A stretch of 64,000 nt of DNA from NCBI GenBank assembly GCA_041160955.1, contig JBEAVK010000445.1, forward strand, positions 8,160-72,159, written 5' to 3'. This document shows positions 46,205 to 53,893 of this stretch, piece after piece (position 1 is the stretch's first letter; each line of letters starts with the position of its first letter). The position numbers and the translations under genes were made by a program. The notes below the pieces were generated by a model. The model did no database searches and was not told the DNA's origin. It saw nothing but the letters and a program-made list of their open reading frames with translations. This DNA is from M3007 sp041160955. Its GTDB lineage: Bacteria; Bacteroidota; Bacteroidia; Chitinophagales; Saprospiraceae.

Positions 46205-47581
46205 ATGGACACCGAAATACTTGCTCGCATCCAATTTGCATTTACTATTGCTTTTCATTATATCTATCCACCCATGAGTATTGGCCTGGGGCTTATTTTA
46301 GTCTTTATGGAGGGTATGTACTTGCGTACGGGTAAAAAACTGTACGAAGACATGACCCGTTTTTGGATCAAGATATTTGCACTTATTTTTGGAATTGGTG
46401 TAACAACAGGTATCGTGATGGAATTTGAATTTGGCACCAACTGGGCTACTTATTCCAAATATGTAGGCGATGTTTTTGGTTCTGCATTGGCTGCGGAAGG
46501 CATATTTGCGTTTGCATTGGAATCGGGTTTTCTGGGGATATTGATTTTCGGATGGAATAGGGTGAGTCCACCTGTGCATTTTTTTTCGACAATTATGGTA
46601 TGGCTGGGATCTATGTTTTCTGCGGTTTGGATCGTTATCGCTAATTCATGGCAACAGACTCCTACTGGATATCGAATTGTAGGCGAGGGCATGCAGGCGC
46701 GAGCAGAAATTACCGATTTTTGGGCTATGATTTTTAATCCATCCAGTATTGATCGACTATCTCATGTTTGGATTGGATCGTTTTTAGCAGGTGCATTTCT
46801 GGTATTGAGTGTAAATGCTTGGTATATTTTGAAAAAAAAGCATTTAGAAATAGCCCAACCGGCCTTCAAAATAGCCTTAGTGGTAGCGGTATTTGCTTCG
46901 CTTGCCCAATTATTTACAGGTCACCGCAGCGCAGATGGAGTATCGGTAAACCAACCGGCAAAACTTGCTGCCATGGAGGGACATTATGATTCTTTAGCCG
47001 TGGCAGATATGTATCTGTTAGGTTGGGTTGATCAGCAACAGCAAACAGTAAGCGGACTTGGTATTCCGGGTGGTTTAACATTTTTATTACACCAAGACTT
47101 TAAAACGCCTGTGCGTGGCCTTAATAGTTTTCCAAAGGCTGATCGCCCTAAACAAATAAATGCTATTTTCCAGTTCTACCATATTATGGTGGCGATTGGT
47201 ATGGCTTTAATTGCACTCTCACTTTTTGCGCTTTGGCAATGGCGGCGCGGTCAATTATTTGAAAAACGGTGGTTGATGTGGGTATTTGTTTGGGCTGTAT
47301 TATTACCCCAAATAGCGAATCAAGTGGGGTGGTTTGCTGCCGAAATGGGGCGACAACCGTGGGTAGTATATGGGCTTTTGCGTACAAGCGAAGCATTCTC
47401 TAGGACGGTGACAGCCAATCAAATTATTTTTTCACTCGTGCTTTTTACCGTAGTTTATACTGTTTTGCTCATTTTGTTTTTGTACCTAATGACCAAAAAA
47501 ATACAACATGGCCCCGACCATTCTCTAAATGACGAGGACGCAAACTCGCGCCGCGATAACCCTTTGATGGATCAAATATAA
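46205..47581 (+). CDS. cydA: Cytochrome bd quinol oxidase subunit I
   Basis: CydA carries the three haems and the quinol site of cytochrome bd, a high-affinity terminal oxidase in the inner membrane. The 458-residue protein has about nine transmembrane helices. It shows the N-terminal FAFTIAFHYIYPPMSIGLGL with haem ligand His18, the second haem-His region DRLSHVWIGSFLAGA, the Q-loop PAKLAAMEG, and the MGRQPWVVYGLLRTSEAFS motif near the C-terminus. Its length fits the short Q-loop class. cydB follows 14 bases downstream. No small CydX-like gene was recognised after cydB. The neighbouring minus-strand crp/fnr gene could regulate the pair, but no matching palindrome was found upstream of cydA. 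Confidence 0.96.
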   Translation: MDTEILARIQFAFTIAFHYIYPPMSIGLGLILVFMEGMYLRTGKKLYEDMTRFWIKIFALIFGIGVTTGIVMEFEFGTNWATYSKYVGDVFGSALAAEGIFAFALESGFLGILIFGWNRVSPPVHFFSTIMVWLGSMFSAVWIVIANSWQQTPTGYRIVGEGMQARAEITDFWAMIFNPSSIDRLSHVWIGSFLAGAFLVLSVNAWYILKKKHLEIAQPAFKIALVVAVFASLAQLFTGHRSADGVSVNQPAKLAAMEGHYDSLAVADMYLLGWVDQQQQTVSGLGIPGGLTFLLHQDFKTPVRGLNSFPKADRPKQINAIFQFYHIMVAIGMALIALSLFALWQWRRGQLFEKRWLMWVFVWAVLLPQIANQVGWFAAEMGRQPWVVYGLLRTSEAFSRTVTANQIIFSLVLFTVVYTVLLILFLYLMTKKIQHGPDHSLNDEDANSRRDNPLMDQI

Positions 47582-47595
47582 CCTGCACAACTATT

Positions 47596-48624
47596 ATGAT
47601 ATTTGGAATTGATTATACCACATGGTGGTTTTTAGTTTTTGGTGGAGTCATTACAGGCTATGCTATTTTGGATGGCTTTGATCTTGGCGCAGGTGCCATG
47701 CACCTTTTTTTGAAAAAAGAGGAAAGCCGCCGCATTGCACTCAATGCTATCGGGCCAGTTTGGGACGGCAACGAAGTATGGCTGGTAATTGGGGGAGGTG
47801 CCTTATTTGCAGGTTTTCCGGTGGCTTATGCTGCCATTTTTTCGGCTTTTTATGTGCCTTTTATGATTTTTATAGTAGGGTTGATTTATAGAGGCGTTGC
47901 CATTGAGTTTAGGAGTAAGGAAACGGGACGTATTTGGCGAGCAAGTTGGGATTTTGTGTATTTTTTCTCTTGTACTGTGGTCACATTGTCGCTCGGTTTG
48001 ATGCTTGGTAATGTTGCCCTTGGTATCCCACTCGATACCAATCATGAGTTTGCGGGTAATTGGTTGGATTTTTTTAATCCGTTTAGCATATTAGTGGCCA
48101 TTACCACATTGGCTTTGTTTATGATGCATGGAGCCATATTTTTAACGATGAAAACAGAAGGTCGTTTGTTTACGAAAACCACCCTTTTAGCGCGGAATTT
48201 TACGATATTTTTTGTGATTGCATTTACGCTCAACTCGCTTTACACCTTATTATATATACCGCATTTGAGCGATCGAATTCGCTCGAATCCACAGTTTTTT
48301 ATTTTACCCGTAATCATGGTACTGGCAGTTGCAAATATACCGCGTCAATTGACCAAAGGGTATTATCGCGCTGCCTTTGTTAGTTCGGCAATCACGATTG
48401 CGACATTGCTCATTACGGTTGCGGTGGAAGTGTTTCCTTATTTGGTTTTTGCGCCAAATAATCCTGCCAATAGTATCACGATTTCAAATGGCGCTTCCAG
48501 CGAAAAAACAATGGGCTTATTGCTCACCATTGCTTTGTTAGGCACGCCATTAGTGGCTACTTATACCGCTTTCGTCTTTTGGACTTTTAAAGGCAAGGTA
48601 AAATTGGATGAAACGAGTTATTAG
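47596..48624 (+). CDS. cydB: Cytochrome bd quinol oxidase subunit II
   Basis: CydB is the second structural subunit of the bd oxidase. The 342-residue protein has eight or nine transmembrane helices and family features at the N-terminus (WWFLVFGGVITGYAILDGFD, LGAGAMHLF), followed by IGPVWDGNEVWLVIGGGALF and a middle segment FSCTVVTLSLGLMLGNVALG. The start is 14 bases after the cydA stop. It ends on TAG, 17 bases before the end of the convergent crp/fnr gene. Confidence 0.96.
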   Translation: MIFGIDYTTWWFLVFGGVITGYAILDGFDLGAGAMHLFLKKEESRRIALNAIGPVWDGNEVWLVIGGGALFAGFPVAYAAIFSAFYVPFMIFIVGLIYRGVAIEFRSKETGRIWRASWDFVYFFSCTVVTLSLGLMLGNVALGIPLDTNHEFAGNWLDFFNPFSILVAITTLALFMMHGAIFLTMKTEGRLFTKTTLLARNFTIFFVIAFTLNSLYTLLYIPHLSDRIRSNPQFFILPVIMVLAVANIPRQLTKGYYRAAFVSSAITIATLLITVAVEVFPYLVFAPNNPANSITISNGASSEKTMGLLLTIALLGTPLVATYTAFVFWTFKGKVKLDETSY

Positions 48625-48641
48625 TTAGAAGCAGTTGAAGT

Positions 48642-49268
48642 CTATAATTTCACAATTTCGATACCATTTTTAAGTAATTTCACCTTACCTTTTTCCGATA
48701 ATTTTTTCATAAGCCTAGAAATTACCTCTCGAGACGAATTTAATTCTTGTGCAATTTCGGTATTTGAAATTTTAAGAATATTAGTTTGCTGCGCATCTCT
48801 ATGCCTGCGTAAGTAAAACTCCAAGCGTTCGTCCATATTCTGAAACGCAATATGGTCAATCGTTTGAAGGAGTTCCTCATAGCGTTTTCGATAAGTTTCT
48901 ACCACAAACAGATACCACGTGCGGAATTGGCGCATCCAGTTTTCGGTTTCATCCACCGGAACGACCAAAACGACTGTATCCGTTACTGTTCTGGCAGTAA
49001 TGGAACTGGCACGAAAAGTTCGGTCACAAATCAAAGATAATGCACAACCATCACCAGGGTGCAAGTGGTACATAAAAAATTCTTCACCATCCTCGCCTTC
49101 GCGGAATAACTTGACCAAACCCTCCAAAACAATCATGGTATTCTTGATATTTTGCCCCGATTGTAAAAGCGTTGTACCTGGTGGTACGTGCATGATTTTA
49201 CCTTTCCCCTCCAATTCAGTGAGCAAACCTTCTTCTAAATTTGGAAATAGATGCCTATATTTTTTCAT
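48642..49268 (-). CDS. Crp/Fnr-family transcriptional regulator
   Basis: A 208-residue regulator. Residues about 10-125 form a cyclic-nucleotide-binding-like beta roll (GKIMHVPPGTTLLQSGQNIK, FRE-GEDGEEFFMYHLHPGD). A dimerisation helix follows, and then a winged-helix HTH at about 145-205 (ISNTEIAQELNSSREVISRL). No Fe-S cysteine cluster of the FNR type is evident; the effector is unknown. Its ATG overlaps the TGA of the upstream tauE/safE-like gene (ATGA), so the two are translationally coupled. A CRP-type palindrome lies at the shared promoter, suggesting autoregulation. The neighbouring cydAB genes are a plausible second target. Confidence 0.93.
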   Translation of the reverse strand: MKKYRHLFPNLEEGLLTELEGKGKIMHVPPGTTLLQSGQNIKNTMIVLEGLVKLFREGEDGEEFFMYHLHPGDGCALSLICDRTFRASSITARTVTDTVVLVVPVDETENWMRQFRTWYLFVVETYRKRYEELLQTIDHIAFQNMDERLEFYLRRHRDAQQTNILKISNTEIAQELNSSREVISRLMKKLSEKGKVKLLKNGIEIVKL

Positions 49269-50068
49269 TTACCCCAATAAAATTCTTTTAACAATATATA
49301 AATTCCCATCACCAAAACAAACCAACCAAATGCTTTTTTCAATTTATCGCCATTGATCTTTCTGCTTAATATATTACCCAAAAAGATACCAGTAATGGCC
49401 AAGCCAGAAACGCTCAGCAGCAATATCCAGTCCATTTTGTAATTGGATAAATCGCCCAAAAAGCCAAACAACGATTTGGCTGCAATAATAAGCAATGAAG
49501 TGCCGACAGCCTGTTTCATCGGCAACTTACTAAACAATACTAAGGCCGGAATGATTAAAAAACCACCGCCAGCACCGACCAATCCAGTCAATATACCCAC
49601 TACTGTTCCTTCCAAAAGTATCATTGGATAATTGAACTTTTGAGGGATAGTTTCAGCCGTTTCTTGGCCTCCTTTTTTACTTCGTATCATAGAAACAGAA
49701 GCAAATACCATTAATACCGCAAATATACCCAATAAAAACATCGCTTTGGTCACCACTAGTACTCCAAGACTAAAAACAGGATTGGGTATAATGGGAACAA
49801 GCCATGCGCGGGTCGCATATACCGCTAGGATGGATGGAATACCAAAAATAATGGCGGTTTTCAAGTTGACCATTCCATCGCGGTATTTGGGTAAGGTACC
49901 CACTAAACTAGTTGTTCCTACAATAAATAAGGAATAGCCAGTGGCTAATACCGGCTCTACTCCAAAAAGATACACCAATACCGGAACCGTCAAAATACTG
50001 CCGCCCCCGCCGATCAATCCCAAAGATACGCCAATTAATACAGATGCTAAATAACCTATAATTTCCAT
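49265..50068 (-). CDS. TauE/SafE-family sulfite/anion exporter
   Basis: A 267-residue integral membrane protein of the TauE/SafE (DUF81) family, whose members export or import sulfite, sulfoacetate and similar anions. Eight transmembrane helices are predicted. Two homologous halves each begin with a Gly-rich helix (LIGGGGSILTVPVLVYLFG and GLVGAGGGFLIIPALVLF), typical of the family. The frame opens at 50110, but ATG 50068 (MEIIGYLASVLIGVSLG) is preferred as it starts directly at the first helix and follows a purine-rich AGAAAGAAA. It is coupled by ATGA overlap to the crp/fnr gene. Substrate is not determined. Confidence 0.9.
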   Translation of the reverse strand: MEIIGYLASVLIGVSLGLIGGGGSILTVPVLVYLFGVEPVLATGYSLFIVGTTSLVGTLPKYRDGMVNLKTAIIFGIPSILAVYATRAWLVPIIPNPVFSLGVLVVTKAMFLLGIFAVLMVFASVSMIRSKKGGQETAETIPQKFNYPMILLEGTVVGILTGLVGAGGGFLIIPALVLFSKLPMKQAVGTSLLIIAAKSLFGFLGDLSNYKMDWILLLSVSGLAITGIFLGNILSRKINGDKLKKAFGWFVLVMGIYILLKEFYWGK

Positions 50069-50096
50069 TTTCTTTCTATCTTGATAAATATGGCGA

Positions 50097-50126
50097 CAAA
50101 GATACAACAAGCCGAAAGCGAGGCAA
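50097..50126 (-). promoter_or_regulatory. Promoter of tauE-crp operon
   Basis: The minus strand shows TTG (-33, at 50124-50126), a 19-base spacer and TATCTTTG (-7, at 50097-50104), the full Bacteroidota promoter pattern. It lies 28 bases before the ATG at 50068. Confidence 0.65.
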
Positions 50127-50143
50127 CGTGATATATGTCACGT
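50126..50143. promoter_or_regulatory. CRP-type operator beside tauE-crp promoter
   Basis: A perfect palindrome ACGTGA-N6-TCACGT resembles the CRP-family consensus TGTGA-N6-TCACA. It abuts the -33 element of the tauE-crp promoter, a typical position for an activator or autoregulator of the operon's own Crp/Fnr protein. Confidence 0.65.
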
Positions 50144-50169
50144 GTCTAAATAGAAAAATAGCATCAATA

Positions 50170-50709
50170 CTATTTCAGTGTTACCACCTGTATCCCGAAT
50201 AATCCATGCACCACAGGCAGCGATATTAATGCTCCCGGCTGAGTAATGGGGTAATATGCCTGCGTTTTGTACCTAAACTGCCGAATAACACCATTATCTT
50301 GCACGGTTAGCATCCATTGGTTGGGTTTTGCGGCCTCATTGTCATATAAGCCATGGCCTTTTTCTAAGAGACCATAACCTGTTGCTAAAAAAGCACGTTC
50401 CGATATAAATTTGAACTCGGTTAATACCTTTTTTCCGCCTAAACGATTCAATAAACTACCAAACAAAGGCGAAAATAGCAAGGTTATCACCACAGTAAAC
50501 AACACTTCGGGGTAATGCTTGCCCAAGGGCGTAAACCGCTCGCGCATCCACCATAAAATACCACCAGCAAGTACCAAACCCACTGTAAATGAACCAATTA
50601 ATAGCGACTTTATGCCAATTGTATTTGAAAAATGTACAAACTCCTGTGTATAAAGCCACATCAGTCCAACAAAAAAAAGCACACCCAATAATGCGTAAAC
50701 TCTTACCAT
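50170..50709 (-). CDS. Small membrane protein of unknown function
   Basis: A 179-residue protein with three predicted transmembrane helices (about residues 4-20, 33-54 and 66-84). A cytosolic or periplasmic C-terminal domain of about 90 residues follows, with charged and aromatic residues (FKFISERAFLATGYGLLEKG, IRQFRYKTQAYYPI). No family was recognised. It precedes the tauE-crp promoter on the same strand and may be transcribed from the -7 box at 50924-50931. A decayed short frame lies between that box and this gene. Confidence 0.72.
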   Translation of the reverse strand: MVRVYALLGVLFFVGLMWLYTQEFVHFSNTIGIKSLLIGSFTVGLVLAGGILWWMRERFTPLGKHYPEVLFTVVITLLFSPLFGSLLNRLGGKKVLTEFKFISERAFLATGYGLLEKGHGLYDNEAAKPNQWMLTVQDNGVIRQFRYKTQAYYPITQPGALISLPVVHGLFGIQVVTLK

Positions 50710-50720
50710 AAATTAATGTT

Positions 50721-50904
50721 TTATTGTTCCCTAATATCCAGTTTTGGAATAGGCTTCAGACCTTGTTTTGCAACACGTAAAAGACTTTTTACCGCTCGCC
50801 TGTGCGCCTACAAAAAATGTTAAATCTCAAAATAAGACTGTACCTTCTTTTATTGGAGCCAAATGATGTACGGAAAGTTCAACTTCCCCCATTTGCTTTT
50901 TCAT
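50721..50904 (-). pseudogene. Short interrupted frame with its own promoter
   Basis: An ATG at 50902-50904, 20 bases past a perfect -7 box, begins 25 codons (MKKQMGEVELSVHHLAPIKE onward) and stops at TGA (50827-50829). After a +1 shift, a protein-like tail (KSLLRVAKQGLKPIPKLDI) runs to TAA at 50721-50723, twelve bases before the next gene. This looks like a small gene broken by a nonsense and a frameshift, or a leader peptide followed by unrelated sequence. No family is assigned. Confidence 0.35.
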
Positions 50905-50923
50905 TTCTTCTTATTTTGAAACA

Positions 50924-50931
50924 CAAAGGTA
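50924..50931 (-). promoter_or_regulatory. -7 box upstream of small interrupted frame
   Basis: The minus strand reads TACCTTTG, a perfect TAnnTTTG match 20 bases before the ATG at 50904. It probably also drives the 50170-50709 gene. The rest of the 367-base gap to yceI holds only the yceI palindrome. Confidence 0.5.
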
Positions 50932-51027
50932 GTTTTTTTATTCATTTAGTATGAAATTATCCTATCCCAAACCACGAATTACCTCCCCACTAAAAAAATA
51001 CCAATCTTTTTAAAACCTTTTTTGCAA

Positions 51028-51049
51028 ATTAAGTGTTTCAACACTTAAT
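51028..51049. promoter_or_regulatory. Palindromic operator candidate upstream of yceI-like gene
   Basis: A perfect inverted repeat attaagtgt-ttca-acacttaat (9-base arms) is centred 38 bases before the ATG at 51077. Its position and symmetry suit a repressor site, such as for a MarR- or TetR-type protein; no such regulator gene is adjacent. Confidence 0.55.
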
Positions 51050-51076
51050 ACTATAACATTTAAATTTTCAAAACAC

Positions 51077-51601
51077 ATGTCAACTAACAAATGGGTACTC
51101 GACCCTTCACACAGCGAGGTACAATTCAAAGTAAAACACCTAATGATCACCAATGTAACGGGTCAGTTCAACGTTATTTCCGCTGCTATCGAAACGGAAG
51201 GCGATGATTTCAGCAATGCGCACATCAATTTTACGGCTGATGCAGCATCAGTGAACACTGGCAACGAACAACGCGATGGCCACTTAAAAAGCCCAGAGTT
51301 TTTCGACGCTGAAAATTACCCAAATATTTCTTTTGAATCCACTGGCTACAATGCAGCAGAGGAGAAAGTTACAGGTAATCTTACCATCAGAAATGTGACT
51401 AAGCCAGTAAGTTTAGATGTGGAGTTTTCTGGTACCAACAAAGACCCATGGGGTAACGAAAAAGCAGGTTTCTCTCTATCCGGAAAAATTAACCGTACCG
51501 ATTTTGAACTCAACTGGAATGCAGCCCTAGAAGCAGGTGGCGTACTTGTGAGCGAAGACGTAAAAATTGCTGCTGAAGTGCAATTCGTAAAGCAAGCGTA
51601 A
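51077..51601 (+). CDS. YceI-family lipid-binding protein
   Basis: A 174-residue YceI-family protein: an extended lipocalin-like beta barrel that binds isoprenoid or other amphiphilic lipids. The family opening WVLDPSHSEVQFKVKHLMIT is at residues 6-25, with later family motifs GHLKSPEFFDAENYPNISF and LEAGGVLVSEDVKIAAEVQF. No signal peptide is seen, so it should be cytoplasmic, unlike the periplasmic E. coli protein. The gene is monocistronic, flanked by an upstream palindrome and a strong downstream hairpin. Expression may respond to stress or pH, as for other members, but that is not shown here. Confidence 0.93.
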   Translation: MSTNKWVLDPSHSEVQFKVKHLMITNVTGQFNVISAAIETEGDDFSNAHINFTADAASVNTGNEQRDGHLKSPEFFDAENYPNISFESTGYNAAEEKVTGNLTIRNVTKPVSLDVEFSGTNKDPWGNEKAGFSLSGKINRTDFELNWNAALEAGGVLVSEDVKIAAEVQFVKQA

Positions 51602-51618
51602 ATCAGTCGGATCACTTA

Positions 51619-51676
51619 ACTTTGTTTTTGTTGTAAAAAAAGACAAAAATACCTGTTTTTACCACAAAAACAAAGT
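51619..51676 (+). terminator. Long hairpin after yceI-like gene
   Basis: Arms of 21 bases (51619-51639 and 51656-51676) pair at 20 positions with a 16-nt loop. It follows the yceI stop by 17 bases. It has no T-run of note beyond the stem but T-rich arms; probably a terminator. Confidence 0.6.
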
Positions 51677-51788
51677 TGCGTTATACTAATAATGCGGAAT
51701 AATCAAACCTAAAGTGCCCATATACCACCATATTTTCAGGCGCAATAAATGATGGTCGCTTGGGCAGTCTCCCACGGCAACAAGTTTA

Positions 51789-52379
51789 TTATATGCGTTC
51801 AATAGGAATCACCCGTATCCCCGTTGCATTTTGCTCAAACCACTGGATTGGAGCAAGTGTTTTGTCGCCAGTAAGGGTATCGCATTTGAAGAACATATAG
51901 TACAACTGGATACAATAGTCCACGCGCAGGAGCAAGGATGGTAACGTTTTATGTTTTAGATTTTCTACGCTTTTGCGTTCGTAGAGCCATGCGTAATAGG
52001 CATCATCGTGGGTAGCAATAATATCGAGTACGACCTGATCCGAGGTAAAATCCTGCATAAAATTGCGAGCAATAGCGCCGTGGTGTCTCGACCAGTCGCG
52101 GGGGCTGCTACGGTCTTCCATATATTTAAAGGTATCGTGGGCAAAAGTAATTAAGCGCAAACGGCGGCGTTCATTCGGAGTTAGATTTTTAATTTGATCT
52201 ACATTATCCAACACCTCCCGAATATGATAAGCTACTTTGCCTTCTGGGTGACCAAATCGGGGTTCGCCCCAGTCTAAGCCAATTTGAAATTCAGGTACAG
52301 CAAGTAGTGCTCGTTCCAGATCGTTTTCTGGACGCAGTAAATTTACCAGTGCCTTAATATTAATCGAGCGACCTTTCAT
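51789..52379 (-). CDS. HD-domain phosphohydrolase-like protein
   Basis: A 196-residue soluble protein with an HD-superfamily metal-binding pattern: His44 (RFGHPEGKVAYHIREVL), His81-Asp82 (LITFAHDTFKY), His99-His100 (WSRHHGAIARNF) and a downstream Asp (ATHDDAYYAW). Such proteins hydrolyse phosphoester bonds in nucleotides or similar substrates using two metals. No second domain is present. No functional link to neighbours is evident; it is convergent with yceI. The HD assignment is good and the substrate is unknown. Confidence 0.82.
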   Translation of the reverse strand: MKGRSINIKALVNLLRPENDLERALLAVPEFQIGLDWGEPRFGHPEGKVAYHIREVLDNVDQIKNLTPNERRRLRLITFAHDTFKYMEDRSSPRDWSRHHGAIARNFMQDFTSDQVVLDIIATHDDAYYAWLYERKSVENLKHKTLPSLLLRVDYCIQLYYMFFKCDTLTGDKTLAPIQWFEQNATGIRVIPIERI

Positions 52380-52608
52380 TTTACCCGTTAGTCGTAATTA
52401 TGATGGTGTTTGTCGTTCCATCTTAGTGATGAGCCAACATTTTAGCATAAAAATACGTTATTATTTTGTATTTTTGAAAAATGAGAGAAAAAAAATATTG
52501 GTTAACGATCCGTTAATTAACATCTTTTACCCATCCTTTTTTCATTGAACAACGTTCTTATCATTAGAAAATCAAACGCAAAAGTAAAAAACGAATTCTA
52601 AAAGTATC

Positions 52609-53745
52609 ATGAATAAGTTTATCCCTATGATTTTTGCCGGGGCTATTGGTGGCCTCACAGTATTCGGAGCCTTAAAACTCACAGAAAAAACACCAACAGA
52701 TCAATTCAATGCTACCGCTCCTGCTAAACAAGTAAACACAGTAAACTACGGAGGAGGGCCAGCACCATTTGATTTTACACGAGCCGCAGAGCGTTCTATG
52801 AATTCTGTGGTGCACATTAAAGCCAGTGAAAGTAAACAGTCAGCCATTAATCGACAACGCCAAAATCCTTTTTTACAGTTCTTTGGCGGCGCTGATTTTG
52901 GCCAACGTTCAGGAACTGGTTCAGGTGTTGTTTATACCGCAGATGGTTATATTTTGACCAATAATCACGTGGTAGATTTCGCCGATGAATTTGAAGTGAC
53001 CATGCACGACAACCGCGAGTACAAAGCGCGTTTGGTCGGCAAAGACGAAAGCACAGACATGGCTGTGATTAAAATTGACGCAACCGACCTTCAAGCTATT
53101 GAAATAGGTAACTCTGATGAGGTACGAGTGGGTGAGTGGGCGTGTGCAGTAGGTAATCCTTTTGATCTAACTTCTACTGTTACCGCAGGAATTATCAGTG
53201 CCAAAGGGCGCGATATTAATATCATTAAAGGATACTCACCGATTGAGTCATTCATTCAGACTGATGCAGCGGTTAATCCGGGTAATTCAGGTGGTGCTTT
53301 GGTCGATTTACAAGGCAGATTGATAGGAATCAATTCTGCTATTGCAACGCCAACAGGTACTTTTGCTGGATATTCATTTGCAATACCTGTTAATTTAGTA
53401 AAGCGTATTGCAGACGATTTGATTAAATATGGTGAATACCGCCGCGCTTATTTAGGTGTCGATATTGCAACAATGGATGGAGGATTAGCACAACGTTTGA
53501 ACATTAAGTTCATTCAAGGTGTTTATATAGCAGAAGTGTTGGATGGAGGTTCGGCTCAAGCCGCTGGTTTGCAGAATGAAGACATCATTCTCAAAATAAA
53601 TGGCAAGAATGTGACAAGCGTGCCTGAACTAAGAGAGACAATTGGACGTTCTAAAGCAGGAGAGACATTAAACGTGATTGTTAACCGGAAAAACAAAGAA
53701 TTGGAGATTCCGGTCAAACTCCGCGTCAAGGATAACAAATATTAA
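52609..53745 (+). CDS. HtrA/DegP-family serine protease, single PDZ
   Basis: A 378-residue S1C protease for envelope protein quality control. An N-terminal hydrophobic segment (about residues 5-24) without a clear cleavage site suggests a membrane anchor. The trypsin-like domain has the intact triad His120 (ILTNNHVVD), Asp150 (STDMAVIKID) and Ser227 (AVNPGNSGGALVD). One PDZ domain follows at about 275-365 (GVYIAEVLDGGSAQAAGLQ, NEDIILKINGKNV). Most Bacteroidota Do-type proteases have two PDZ domains and about 480 residues, so this one has a DegS-like layout. A strong terminator follows. Confidence 0.94.
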   Translation: MNKFIPMIFAGAIGGLTVFGALKLTEKTPTDQFNATAPAKQVNTVNYGGGPAPFDFTRAAERSMNSVVHIKASESKQSAINRQRQNPFLQFFGGADFGQRSGTGSGVVYTADGYILTNNHVVDFADEFEVTMHDNREYKARLVGKDESTDMAVIKIDATDLQAIEIGNSDEVRVGEWACAVGNPFDLTSTVTAGIISAKGRDINIIKGYSPIESFIQTDAAVNPGNSGGALVDLQGRLIGINSAIATPTGTFAGYSFAIPVNLVKRIADDLIKYGEYRRAYLGVDIATMDGGLAQRLNIKFIQGVYIAEVLDGGSAQAAGLQNEDIILKINGKNVTSVPELRETIGRSKAGETLNVIVNRKNKELEIPVKLRVKDNKY

Positions 53746-53805
53746 ATAGGCATAAAAACCTGTTTAAATTAAAAATAAAGTTGGTTTTTCGTTTTGTTTT
53801 GATGT

Positions 53806-53842
53806 GTCTGCCCGGCGAAATGCCGGGCAGACTTTTTTTTTA
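53806..53842 (+). terminator. Strong intrinsic terminator after htrA-like gene
   Basis: A perfect 11-bp GC-rich stem (gtctgcccggc / gccgggcagac) with a gaaat loop is directly followed by nine T. This is the clearest rho-independent terminator in the window. Confidence 0.95.
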
Positions 53843-53855
53843 CCATTTCTTATCG

Positions 53856-53863
53856 TTCCTTTG
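53856..53863 (+). promoter_or_regulatory. Candidate -7 box of DUF4340-paaC operon
   Basis: TTCCTTTG differs from TAnnTTTG at one position and lies 30 bases before the ATG at 53894, directly after the htrA terminator. Confidence 0.4.
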
Positions 53864-53893
53864 TAGCTGGAAACAAAAACAATTCCTTTTTTT

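Noticed and set aside
50827..50904. prfB-like programmed frameshift (25 codons then TGA)
   Set aside because: The downstream frame is not release factor 2, the shift signal is absent and the +1 frame meets a stop within three codons.
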